A stretch of 15,671 nt of DNA, taken from the NCBI GenBank assembly GCA_017998755.1, contig JAGOCL010000017.1, forward strand, positions 1-15,671. Reading direction: 5' to 3'. Every line of letters starts with the position of its first letter. Position 1 is the stretch's first letter. Under the pieces are notes generated by a model. The model saw only the letters and a program-made list of their open reading frames with translations. It had not been told where the DNA came from and ran no database searches. The stretch is from Spirochaetota bacterium (GTDB taxonomy: Bacteria > Spirochaetota > GWE2-31-10 > MWDO01). Below are positions 1 through 5,384 of this stretch, in pieces. Position numbers and translations under genes: made by a program.

Positions 1-24
1 AAAATGGAATGTCTAAAATTATCA

Positions 25-68
25 ATATCAATTCAATCGAGGGGTTAATCCCTCGATTGAATTGATAT
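25..68. repeat. Perfect 19-bp inverted repeat (hairpin) ahead of the hydrolase gene
   Basis: Arms at 25-43 and 50-68 are exact reverse complements, separated by the 6-base loop GTTAAT. The stem is AT-rich outside and GC-rich next to the loop. No T-run follows, so it is a poor intrinsic terminator for anything to the left. It ends 4 bases before the Shine-Dalgarno GGAG (73-76) of the hydrolase gene. In RNA it would form a hairpin just upstream of the ribosome site; in DNA it could be an operator or the terminal repeat of an element. The loop region contains GGGTTAATCCC, which recurs inverted at 1066-1076, at the other end of the gene. Confidence 0.85.
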
Positions 69-84
69 ATCTGGAGAAATTTTA

Positions 85-1074
85 ATGATAACAAACGATG
101 AAATTCTAATTAAGTTACGGGAATTAACGAATTCCGATTTTACTATATCGGATAAAATCTTAAACAGTATCAACGGAAAAATTAAGTATCATTACGATAA
201 TGAAATAAAGGAGCTACTGCATTTAAAAAATCTTTCGAATATAAATCCTTTAACTGATAAAAAGAACCGGATCTTCAAACCGGTTTATCAAGGAATTATC
301 CCAGACAAAATCGAAACAATCAATATAAAACATAAAGAGAAGATATCGGCTTTTTTTACAACGCATGGAACAATCTTCGATTATAAAAATCCGAAGGATA
401 AATATTTTTGGGATTATAAGCTCAAATTTTGCGGTAATAATTACGCGAACGATATAGCGCGCTTCTTAAATTGCAAATACGGATTTTATCTGAAGTGGCT
501 TGGAAACAATAATCATAATTGCAGGAAGAAAGCGGCGGAAAAACTATTCTTAAATATTCTTGGAAATCTTTACGAAATCTCAAAAAATGAGAATATCGCC
601 CCCGAACAAATCCCGATTACTTTATCGGGTCATAGCCACGGCGGAAATATTATGATATTGATTGCAGATAAACTGATAAGTTCTGGATTTAAAGTTAAGC
701 AGATTATAACTCTCAATACTCCCGTTCGTCCGGAGTATAAATTGAAAAACAGGATTCAACATATCAACTTATTTTCTTTTCTCGATTGGGTTCAAATAGC
801 AGGCGGCTGGGACTTCGACGTCCATGGATGGACTAGTGTCGGCGGTCGCAAGGATGCGAAAGAGCCGACCGACAATTGTATTTGTGATGAAGATTTTCGG
901 GGACCGGCGAAAAGAATGTTTAATAGCGCGATTAATATCTGTATAGATTCTAAAATAAATATGGACGATAGATTAAATTTTATCAGAACCCAAAGAAATT
1001 TATCAGTACCTATTTTCTTACAGCACAATATAACAATGTGGAGTAAATTTGTAATTAAATGCTTGGGGGATTAA
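85..1074 (+). CDS. Alpha/beta-hydrolase with GHSHGGN nucleophile motif (lipase/esterase-like)
   Basis: A 329-residue protein with no signal peptide or membrane segment, so probably cytoplasmic. The nucleophile elbow GHSHGGN lies at residues 182-188, with Ser184 as the predicted nucleophile. It follows a beta-strand (ITLS) and leads into a hydrophobic helix. An upstream THGT (residues 93-96) is a plausible oxyanion-hole strand, and the segment around WLGNN...RKKAAEKLF resembles the W-x-G-x-N...R..A helix seen in esterases that carry the GHSHGGN motif. A His in DVHGW (near residue 250) is a candidate third triad member. The substrate cannot be told; lipase, esterase or hydrolytic effector are all possible. 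The start is supported by GGAG at 73-76. The last 4 bases overlap the convergent ParE-type gene. Codons here are richer in G/C-ended forms than in the later defence genes. Confidence 0.7.
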   Translation: MITNDEILIKLRELTNSDFTISDKILNSINGKIKYHYDNEIKELLHLKNLSNINPLTDKKNRIFKPVYQGIIPDKIETINIKHKEKISAFFTTHGTIFDYKNPKDKYFWDYKLKFCGNNYANDIARFLNCKYGFYLKWLGNNNHNCRKKAAEKLFLNILGNLYEISKNENIAPEQIPITLSGHSHGGNIMILIADKLISSGFKVKQIITLNTPVRPEYKLKNRIQHINLFSFLDWVQIAGGWDFDVHGWTSVGGRKDAKEPTDNCICDEDFRGPAKRMFNSAINICIDSKINMDDRLNFIRTQRNLSVPIFLQHNITMWSKFVIKCLGD

Positions 1075-1376
1075 CCCTCCCCTATTTCAACATCTTTTTT
1101 ATATAATTTACTACCATGAAATACAGTCAATATCTCAATGTGTTCGCTTTTAAATTGATAAATTATTCGGTAATTTTTAAAAATGATTTCTCTGACATAC
1201 GGATCATTATTCTCAGGAACAACTCTTCCGGAATTTGGATATTCCGATAATATTTTTACTCTCATAGCGATTTTTCTTGTAAATTCTTTTGCATAGAATT
1301 TAGAATCCTTTGCGATATAATCATATATTTCTTTTAAATTTTCTATAGAGTAATCCGACCATTTTATTTTCACCAT
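1071..1376 (-). CDS. ParE/RelE-superfamily toxin
   Basis: A 101-residue protein of the usual length and pattern for the ParE/RelE toxin fold. It opens with a beta strand (KIKWSDYSIENLKEIYDYIA), has a helical hairpin with LSEYPNSGRVVPE, and ends with strands REIIFKNYRIIYQF and IEILTVFHG. The SGR...VREI...YRIIY pattern is the classic ParE signature. ParE toxins poison DNA gyrase and RelE toxins cleave mRNA on the ribosome; the sequence alone does not decide between them, though the pattern is nearer ParE. Its ATG lies inside the end of the upstream antitoxin gene (7-base overlap, ATGGTGA), so translation is probably coupled. It converges with the hydrolase gene; the two stop codons share the bases TTAA. 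Confidence 0.85.
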   Translation of the reverse strand: MVKIKWSDYSIENLKEIYDYIAKDSKFYAKEFTRKIAMRVKILSEYPNSGRVVPENNDPYVREIIFKNYRIIYQFKSEHIEILTVFHGSKLYKKDVEIGEG

Positions 1377-1549
1377 TGTTTAATAATTTCCTCTAATTCT
1401 TCCTGCGTTTTATAATTCCCAGCATCAATATCTTTTTTCCCTTTGGATATTTTTTCTCTCACATAAAATATTTCCATTAAATTCTCTATTTCCATATTAT
1501 CAGGCAAGTCTTTTACAATATCAAATATTTCGTTTTTAGTAATCGTCAT
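1370..1549 (-). CDS. Small antitoxin partnering the ParE-type toxin
   Basis: A 59-residue acidic helical protein, read on the minus strand from ATG at 1549-1547 with Shine-Dalgarno GGAGG at 1555-1559, a strong start. It begins MTITKNEIFDIVKDLP and ends with a run of Glu/Ile/Lys (EELEEIIKQW). This pattern, with LMEIFYVREKISKGKKDID in the middle, matches the small antitoxins commonly encoded just before ParE/RelE toxins: an N-terminal dimerising or DNA-binding part and a C-terminal helix that wraps the toxin. The 7-base overlap with the toxin start supports one operon. The family name is an inference from pattern and context. Confidence 0.8.
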   Translation of the reverse strand: MTITKNEIFDIVKDLPDNMEIENLMEIFYVREKISKGKKDIDAGNYKTQEELEEIIKQW

Positions 1550-1619
1550 AATTTCCTCCGTAAAATAATATACTGTTGTTCATAATTATATTTTATATCA
1601 ACCTCTTAATTAATTCAAA

Positions 1620-2414
1620 TTATATCAAAGTTATTTTTTCTTTTAAGTCATAAAACAATTTTCTAATTTGAAACTCTTCATTCTCATTTATGGTATCCGG
1701 TATCTTTTTTCTCACTTTGAACAACAACTTTTCAAATTCCGACATTTTTTCCCCTTCTTTTAAAATGCCGTATTTAATTTTTATCTCCCTTGCTTCGTTT
1801 TCAATTTCTCTATATGATTTAGTTTTAATTTCCTGGAAAGCTTTTTCCTTTAATTTCTGTTTCGGTATATCCTCGTTATTTGATTTTAAAATCGGAATAA
1901 AGGGTAGAAGCTTAGAATACTGAATATTTTCTTCAAGCGCCAACGCTGGCGCTCCAAAACATTCTATTATATTTATATAATGGTATGTCGTACGCTTTGC
2001 GATAGACAATTCGCTTTTAATAAAACTAATGAAATCCGGATATCCGTCTATTTTATAAAGCTCGTTATCCCGTATCTTTATTAACCTCTGCGCCATCAAT
2101 AAAAAGGAGTATTGCGTGATTCCCGCTAAGAATTTTGCCTCGCGTTTTAGCTCTTCGTAATCCTCCGGACAATTATCAAAGTTAAACGTTTTAACAAAAA
2201 CAGTCTTTATCGTTTCAATCAATTCTTCTCTTTGGTCGGGGGATATTCTACTGTCGCTTATTATAATCCCTTCTAACTCTTTGTATTTTTCTTTCTCGGG
2301 ATTCTCGACAAATTTTTTTATCTCGCGCTTTGTTTCAATATCCATATTGATATTTTCTATACTTTCAAGAATATCCGCGTTATCGATTTTATTTATAAAA
2401 CTTTTTTTAGCCAT
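1620..2414 (-). CDS. ParB-like plasmid partition / DNA-binding protein
   Basis: A 264-residue soluble, helix-rich, charged protein. The recognisable core is at residues 118-150: ELYKIDGYPDF, then SFIKSELSIAK and RTTYHYINII. This D-G-Y-x-x-F...I..EL-x-I-x-(K/R)-x-T-x-Y-x-Y pattern is the helix-turn-helix found in several plasmid partition and replication-control proteins that accompany ParA, including those of spirochaete plasmids. It lacks the canonical ParB N-terminal CTPase motif (GERR box), so it is not a classical ParB. It lies 4 bases downstream of parA, with its own AGAGG site inside the end of parA, so the two are one operon. Expected role: binding a centromere-like site and stimulating ParA ATPase, possibly also autoregulation. 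An 'adaptor' or copy-control role remains possible. Confidence 0.6.
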   Translation of the reverse strand: MAKKSFINKIDNADILESIENINMDIETKREIKKFVENPEKEKYKELEGIIISDSRISPDQREELIETIKTVFVKTFNFDNCPEDYEELKREAKFLAGITQYSFLLMAQRLIKIRDNELYKIDGYPDFISFIKSELSIAKRTTYHYINIIECFGAPALALEENIQYSKLLPFIPILKSNNEDIPKQKLKEKAFQEIKTKSYREIENEAREIKIKYGILKEGEKMSEFEKLLFKVRKKIPDTINENEEFQIRKLFYDLKEKITLI

Positions 2415-2418
2415 TTAT

Positions 2419-3336
2419 CTACCTCTTAGTATAAATTACGTCGAAAATCTCGTTACAAAGTTTGAGCGCTTCTTTTATGGAGTTTTTTTCCCTCTTTGAT
2501 TTAAACAAATTCTCTTTGAGCAATATCCTCTCAATAAAATCTGTGCTTTCGTATAGTTTTCCGTTCAGAAGCTTATCTTTTAAGACGTTTCGGAAATTCT
2601 CCTCCATATCGTCGCGGATAATAATTTTTCTCTTAACAAACGTGTTTATAAACGCTTTATAATCAATAAAATTATCGGCTAATTTTTTCAACTGAGTCAG
2701 CGACTTGAACGCTTCGTTAATTCCCTGCAAACTATACGGTTCCGGTTGTAGAGGAAATAGAACATAATTGGAAAGCATAACCCCCGTCCTTGAAAAAGTA
2801 TTAATAGCGGGCGGGCAATCGATAATAACTATCTGATATTTTTTGAACAAACTTTTAAAAGGATCGAGATAATCTGAATAAATAACGGTCGAATCAATAT
2901 CAATCGCGTCGTCAAGCCGTATGTCGTTGATTAATATGTCAATTTTCTCGTTATATTTTAATACGATTTTGTTAAGAGCGGTGTTGTCTATAAAATAATT
3001 ATACAACGTCGGCTTGTCTTTTATCTCTTCAAAAGTAAAAAAAGTCGACGTTAAATTCGCCTGCGGGTCAAGATCGACAAGAAGAACGTTCAAACCGATA
3101 TATTCAAAATAATCGGCAAGCACGTAGGATATTGTTGTTTTACCAACGCCGCCTTTTCTAATAAAATTCGTAATTACGGTCGGAATTGATTGTAAAAATT
3201 CAATTTTATCAATAACCTTCTTTTTATCCTCTTCGTAATAGCGGATTTTGCCCTCGTCTATCCATCTATAGATGTTTTTATCGTCAACCCCAGATATTTT
3301 ACTCGCTTCCGATATGGGAATTAGTATTTTTTCCAT
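2419..3336 (-). CDS. parA: ParA partition ATPase with fused N-terminal MerR-like helix-turn-helix
   Basis: A 305-residue protein with two parts. Residues 1-48 form an excisionase/MerR-type DNA-binding unit (ISEASKISGVDDKNIYRWIDEGKI). From residue 52 comes a ParA ATPase: deviant Walker A KGGVGKTT (61-68), Walker A' VDLDPQANLT (87-96) and Walker B IVIIDCPPA (169-177), then the family pattern VLFPLQPEPYSLQGI. ParA drives plasmid segregation by ATP-dependent binding to the nucleoid. The N-terminal HTH, as in P1-type ParA proteins though of another fold, suggests that it also represses its own operon. The start has a good GGAGAGGA site at about 3345-3352. Transcription runs away from the rep gene across a shared 409-bp control region. 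Confidence 0.93.
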   Translation of the reverse strand: MEKILIPISEASKISGVDDKNIYRWIDEGKIRYYEEDKKKVIDKIEFLQSIPTVITNFIRKGGVGKTTISYVLADYFEYIGLNVLLVDLDPQANLTSTFFTFEEIKDKPTLYNYFIDNTALNKIVLKYNEKIDILINDIRLDDAIDIDSTVIYSDYLDPFKSLFKKYQIVIIDCPPAINTFSRTGVMLSNYVLFPLQPEPYSLQGINEAFKSLTQLKKLADNFIDYKAFINTFVKRKIIIRDDMEENFRNVLKDKLLNGKLYESTDFIERILLKENLFKSKREKNSIKEALKLCNEIFDVIYTKR

Positions 3337-3360
3337 AGTTTTTATCCTCTCCTATGTAAA

Positions 3361-3389
3361 TTTTTATCATTTATCTGGTTTTTAGTCAA
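3361..3389 (-). promoter_or_regulatory. Candidate parA promoter
   Basis: On the minus strand, TTGACT (3384-3389) is followed after 17 bp by TAAAAA (3361-3366), a 4/6 match to the -10 consensus. Transcription would start near 3354 and give a very short leader holding the parA ribosome site. The -35 is good but the -10 is weak. Confidence 0.35.
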
Positions 3390-3436
3390 CATATATTTTC
3401 TCATTATGGAATTTAATAATTTTTGAGAAATAATTA

Positions 3437-3465
3437 TTGATTAATTTTAAAATAATATTTATACT
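3437..3465 (+). promoter_or_regulatory. Candidate rep leader promoter
   Basis: TTGATT (3437-3442), a 17-bp AT-only spacer and TATACT (3460-3465, 5/6 match) form the best plus-strand sigma-70-type promoter upstream of rep. The start would be near 3472, about 13 bases before a strong GGGGGAGGG site (3485-3493) and about 275 bases before the rep start codon. That leaves a long untranslated leader holding the 29-codon ORF and the hairpins listed below. Confidence 0.5.
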
Positions 3466-3505
3466 CTTTATTGTTATATTCTTTGGGGGAGGGATAAATC
3501 ATGAC

Positions 3506-3595
3506 ATGAACGCTATTATTAATAAAAAAAAGACCTCTTTTTGGCGAAAGAAGCCTTTTTTATATACATTAAGACAAATCGTTTTTACTAACTAA
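3506..3595 (+). CDS. Putative 29-residue basic leader peptide upstream of rep
   Basis: A very strong ribosome site GGGGGAGGG (3485-3493) sits 7 bases before ATG at 3501, which opens the two-codon ORF ATG ACA TGA. Its stop overlaps the ATG at 3506 of a 29-codon ORF, which reads through the hairpin region to TAA at 3593-3595. The predicted peptide is Lys/Arg-rich, with FWRKKPFLY in the middle, and has no membrane segment. Strong initiation, the start-stop arrangement and its place in the rep leader suggest a regulatory leader peptide whose translation controls downstream hairpins. A genuine small protein is the alternative. No family is recognised. Confidence 0.35.
   Translation: MNAIINKKKTSFWRKKPFLYTLRQIVFTN
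3523..3560 (-). terminator. Terminator-like hairpin on the minus strand in the parA-rep control region
   Basis: Read on the minus strand, GGCTTCTTT and AAAGAGGTC pair over 9 positions (two as G-U), with a short CGCC-containing loop, and are followed at once by a run of eight or more T (complement of 3524-3531). On the plus strand the same pairs become mismatches, so the structure favours minus-strand transcripts. It would end RNA started at the minus-strand promoter at 3600-3628 after about 70 nt. That is consistent with a small counter-transcript or with attenuation of parA transcription. Confidence 0.45.
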
Positions 3596-3612
3596 ACCTA
3601 TCTTAATGTATA
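3563..3612. repeat. 12-bp inverted repeat, operator-like
   Basis: TATACATTAAGA (3563-3574) is repeated as its exact reverse complement at 3601-3612, with 26 bases between. The right arm covers the -10 hexamer of the minus-strand promoter (3600-3605). The distance between arm centres is about 38 bp. The position fits a repressor-binding pair acting on the divergent promoters; the HTH-bearing ParA or the initiator are the obvious candidates. Confidence 0.6.
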
Positions 3613-3628
3613 ATCAGAATTTTGTCAA
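3600..3628 (-). promoter_or_regulatory. Minus-strand promoter with consensus -35
   Basis: On the minus strand, TTGACA (3623-3628, perfect -35) is followed after 17 bp by TAAGAT (3600-3605, 4/6). RNA would start near 3593 and run toward parA through the hairpin at 3523-3560. It could make either a roughly 70-nt RNA or a longer parA transcript. The -35 overlaps a plus-strand TTGTCA (3622-3627) that has TTTTAT 17 bp downstream (3645-3650), a second, weaker rep promoter candidate. The two would compete face to face. Confidence 0.45.
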
Positions 3629-3745
3629 CAATTTTCATTAAAATTTTTATTATTGGTGAAATTTATACTTTTGTTAAAAGATATTTTCAGCAATCACAGG
3701 AAAATTATGTCCAAATAGCAACATAAACCTGGGAGGGTTAAGATT

Positions 3746-4891
3746 ATGCAGAGTTTAAAACAACTTATAGACGATAACTTCGTTAATTTTACAAGAGTTC
3801 CTAATTTTTTCTTAGACGAATATATCTATCAATTATCAGAATCGGCGCTAAAAGTTTATTTAACCGTCGTTAGAAAAACTATCGGCTGGCAGAAAGATAA
3901 AGATTTTATCAGTTACAGTCAAATTCAGAAAATGTCAAACCTGTCGGAAAATTCAATATTAAAAGGGATAAAAGAACTAATTGAAAAGGATTTAATTGAA
4001 ACGCAAAAATTCGGAATAGGGAAAGGGACTAGAATTTCTTATGAAGTAAAAAACAAAAATAGTAAAAATACAATAATTGAAACAAAAACAGAGGGGAATA
4101 TACCCTCAAAATTTGAGGTAATAGACAACCAAAAAGAGGCTAATACTATAAATAATGAGGTAATAAATACTGCTAATACCTCAAATTTTGCGGTATTAAA
4201 CCCGCCTAATACCGCAAAATTTGCAGACACAAAAGAAATATTAATAAAAAAAGAAGAAGAAGAAAGAAAAGAGGGAAACAACGATGGAAATAAAAAACAA
4301 TCTGATATTATTAACAACGATACTTCTTCTGCTAATTTTGAAATTATCAATAAACTAAAACAAAACGGTATATCTCAAATACAAATAAATAATATATTTA
4401 CTAAACACGATCCTAATTATTTACAGGAGAAGTTAAATCAATTTGAATATCTTTTAGCCCATAATCCCAAAAAAGTAAAAGGAAAGGGGAGGTTTCTTTA
4501 TATGTCGATAATCCAAAACTGGATTGATGACGATTATTTTAATATAATAGATAAAATAAATAAAGAGAAAGAAAACGAATCTAAAAAAGCGATAAATACC
4601 TACTATACCAAAGAAATGAATATATATAAACAGGAATACGATAAATATGTCGAAAATGAGTGTGATAGATATTTAAACAATCTTTCCGTCGAAGAAAATA
4701 AAATATTAGACGAGGAGATTAAAAAGACAATGCAGTCGGAATTTTATAAAAACATTGAGAATAACGAGGTAATATATAATAATCTGATTCTTACGAAAAA
4801 ATTAGAATATATCCGGAATAAATGCGTTGTTTTAATTTCTTTTGACGAGTTTATCGCTCAAAAAAAGAGGGTAGGGCGAATAGCGGCTTAA
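3746..4891 (+). CDS. Replication initiator of the phage lambda O type
   Basis: A 381-residue protein. Residues 10-100 match the N-terminal domain of lambda-O-type initiators: NFTRVPNFFLDEYIY, LSESALKVYLTVVRKTIGW, then a winged helix (ISYSQIQKMSNLSENSILKGIKELIEKDLIE). This is the origin-binding domain. Residues 105-185 are a low-complexity linker whose DNA holds the iterons. Residues 195-270 (ISQIQINNIFTKHDPNYLQEKLNQFEYLL...KGKGRFLYMSIIQNWIDDDYF) resemble the helical C-terminal part of many plasmid and phage initiators. The remainder is charged and helical. Shine-Dalgarno GGGAGGG (3731-3737) lies 8 bases before the ATG. No helicase-loader gene follows, so host DnaC/DnaI-like or direct DnaB recruitment is likely. 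It reads divergently from parA. The exact product class is an inference from the N-terminal pattern. Confidence 0.8.
   Translation: MQSLKQLIDDNFVNFTRVPNFFLDEYIYQLSESALKVYLTVVRKTIGWQKDKDFISYSQIQKMSNLSENSILKGIKELIEKDLIETQKFGIGKGTRISYEVKNKNSKNTIIETKTEGNIPSKFEVIDNQKEANTINNEVINTANTSNFAVLNPPNTAKFADTKEILIKKEEEERKEGNNDGNKKQSDIINNDTSSANFEIINKLKQNGISQIQINNIFTKHDPNYLQEKLNQFEYLLAHNPKKVKGKGRFLYMSIIQNWIDDDYFNIIDKINKEKENESKKAINTYYTKEMNIYKQEYDKYVENECDRYLNNLSVEENKILDEEIKKTMQSEFYKNIENNEVIYNNLILTKKLEYIRNKCVVLISFDEFIAQKKRVGRIAA
4104..4226. other. Predicted replication origin: four iterons inside the initiator gene
   Basis: Three 15-bp dyad-symmetric sites are seen: CCTCAAAATTTGAGG (4104-4118), CCTCAAATTTTGCGG (4179-4193) and CCGCAAAATTTGCAG (4212-4226). 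A degenerate fourth (CTATAAATAATGAGG) sits at 4146-4160. Spacings are 42, 33 and 33 bp, about whole helical turns. The last three share the lead-in CTAATAC. Because 33 bp is 11 codons, the protein shows matching 11-residue repeats (ANTINN.., ANTSNF.., PNTAKF..). Four hyphenated-dyad iterons within an O-like gene copy the layout of lambda ori. The next tract is purine-rich, as in lambda. Confidence 0.7.
4230..4278. other. Purine-rich, AT-rich tract next to the iterons (candidate unwinding element)
   Basis: Immediately after the last iteron the plus strand is almost all A and G, with GAAGAAGAAGAA at its heart and only a few T or C. In lambda ori an A-rich, strand-asymmetric segment directly follows the iterons and melts when O binds. 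Here the tract also encodes a Lys/Glu stretch of the initiator. The role is inferred from the position. Confidence 0.5.
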
Positions 4892-5018
4892 AAAAAGAAG
4901 TTGAACATGAAATTATCAGGGTATACAACAAGGCAAAAATGGAAAAAAAGAGTTTATAAAATTTATTATAAGAGTAATACAATGATGTATGCATTTTTAC
5001 CTTTTTGGTAATATTCTC

Positions 5019-5046
5019 TTGACTTATTTTGAAAAAGGTATATATT
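5019..5046 (+). promoter_or_regulatory. Promoter of the higB-higA operon
   Basis: TTGACT (5019-5024), a 16-bp spacer and TATATT (5041-5046) each match the consensus at 5 of 6 positions. The start would lie near 5053, on top of the AAGAGG ribosome site of the toxin gene. The HTH antitoxin encoded two genes on is the likely autorepressor. Confidence 0.6.
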
Positions 5047-5068
5047 ACTAATAAGAGGTTTTTACGAA

Positions 5069-5380
5069 TTGGAATATGATTTTGAAAATGATAATTTAGT
5101 AAAATTATATGAAACAGGGAAAAGTGGCAAATATAAATTACAACCAGATGTTATAGATAAATTTTTTTTGAGGACGGAAGACATCGAAGCTGCTGTTAGT
5201 ATATTTGATTTAATTGAAAAAAGATCTCTTAATTTTGAGAAATTAAAGAAATATAAAAATAGGTATTCCATGAGGTTGAATTTAAAATATAGATTAGAGT
5301 TTAGTATCGAGTGGAAAGATGAACAAAAAGGTTTGGGAAAAATAATTATATTAGATATTTCAAATCATTATAAGGATTAA
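5069..5380 (+). CDS. higB: HigB-like toxin (RelE superfamily)
   Basis: A 103-residue protein beginning at TTG, with AAGAGG at 5053-5058. The pattern YDFENDNLVKLYETGKSG near the start, LEKLKKY...RYSMRLNLKYRLEF in the middle and IIILDISNHYKD at the end is the HigB form of the RelE fold; the usual HigB ending is a strand followed by D-x-x-x-H-Y. HigB toxins cut mRNA at the translating ribosome. The candidate catalytic or RNA-contact residues are the RxN..YRLEF and C-terminal HY region. The gene precedes the antitoxin gene with a 4-base gap, the reversed order typical of HigBA. A TTG start is uncommon, and the first methionine alternative inside the gene would remove most of the protein. Confidence 0.82.
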   Translation: MEYDFENDNLVKLYETGKSGKYKLQPDVIDKFFLRTEDIEAAVSIFDLIEKRSLNFEKLKKYKNRYSMRLNLKYRLEFSIEWKDEQKGLGKIIILDISNHYKD

Positions 5381-5384
5381 AAAA

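Noticed and set aside
1061..1085. Bidirectional terminator between the hydrolase and the ParE-type gene
   Set aside because: GGG..CCC pairing over the shared TTAA is short and no T-run follows in either direction, so it cannot be supported as a terminator.
1376..1620. Promoter for the ParE-type operon
   Set aside because: Several AT-rich hexamers are near 1570-1610, but none has a -35/-10 pair with acceptable spacing, so no site is claimed.
4139..4226. 33-bp periodic repeat as a CRISPR or a plain protein repeat
   Set aside because: It lies fully inside an initiator reading frame and the repeated bases form dyads, which neither a CRISPR nor simple protein repetition explains.
4039..4350. Open minus-strand frame opposite the initiator linker
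   Set aside because: It mirrors the purine-rich coding strand, giving a Phe/Ser/Ile-rich product with no ribosome site. The other long opposite-strand frames within the genes are rejected for the same reason.
4907..5011. 34-codon ORF between rep and higB
   Set aside because: It has only a weak AGAAG upstream, runs into the higB promoter and gives a product with no recognisable pattern. It is probably chance in AT-rich DNA.
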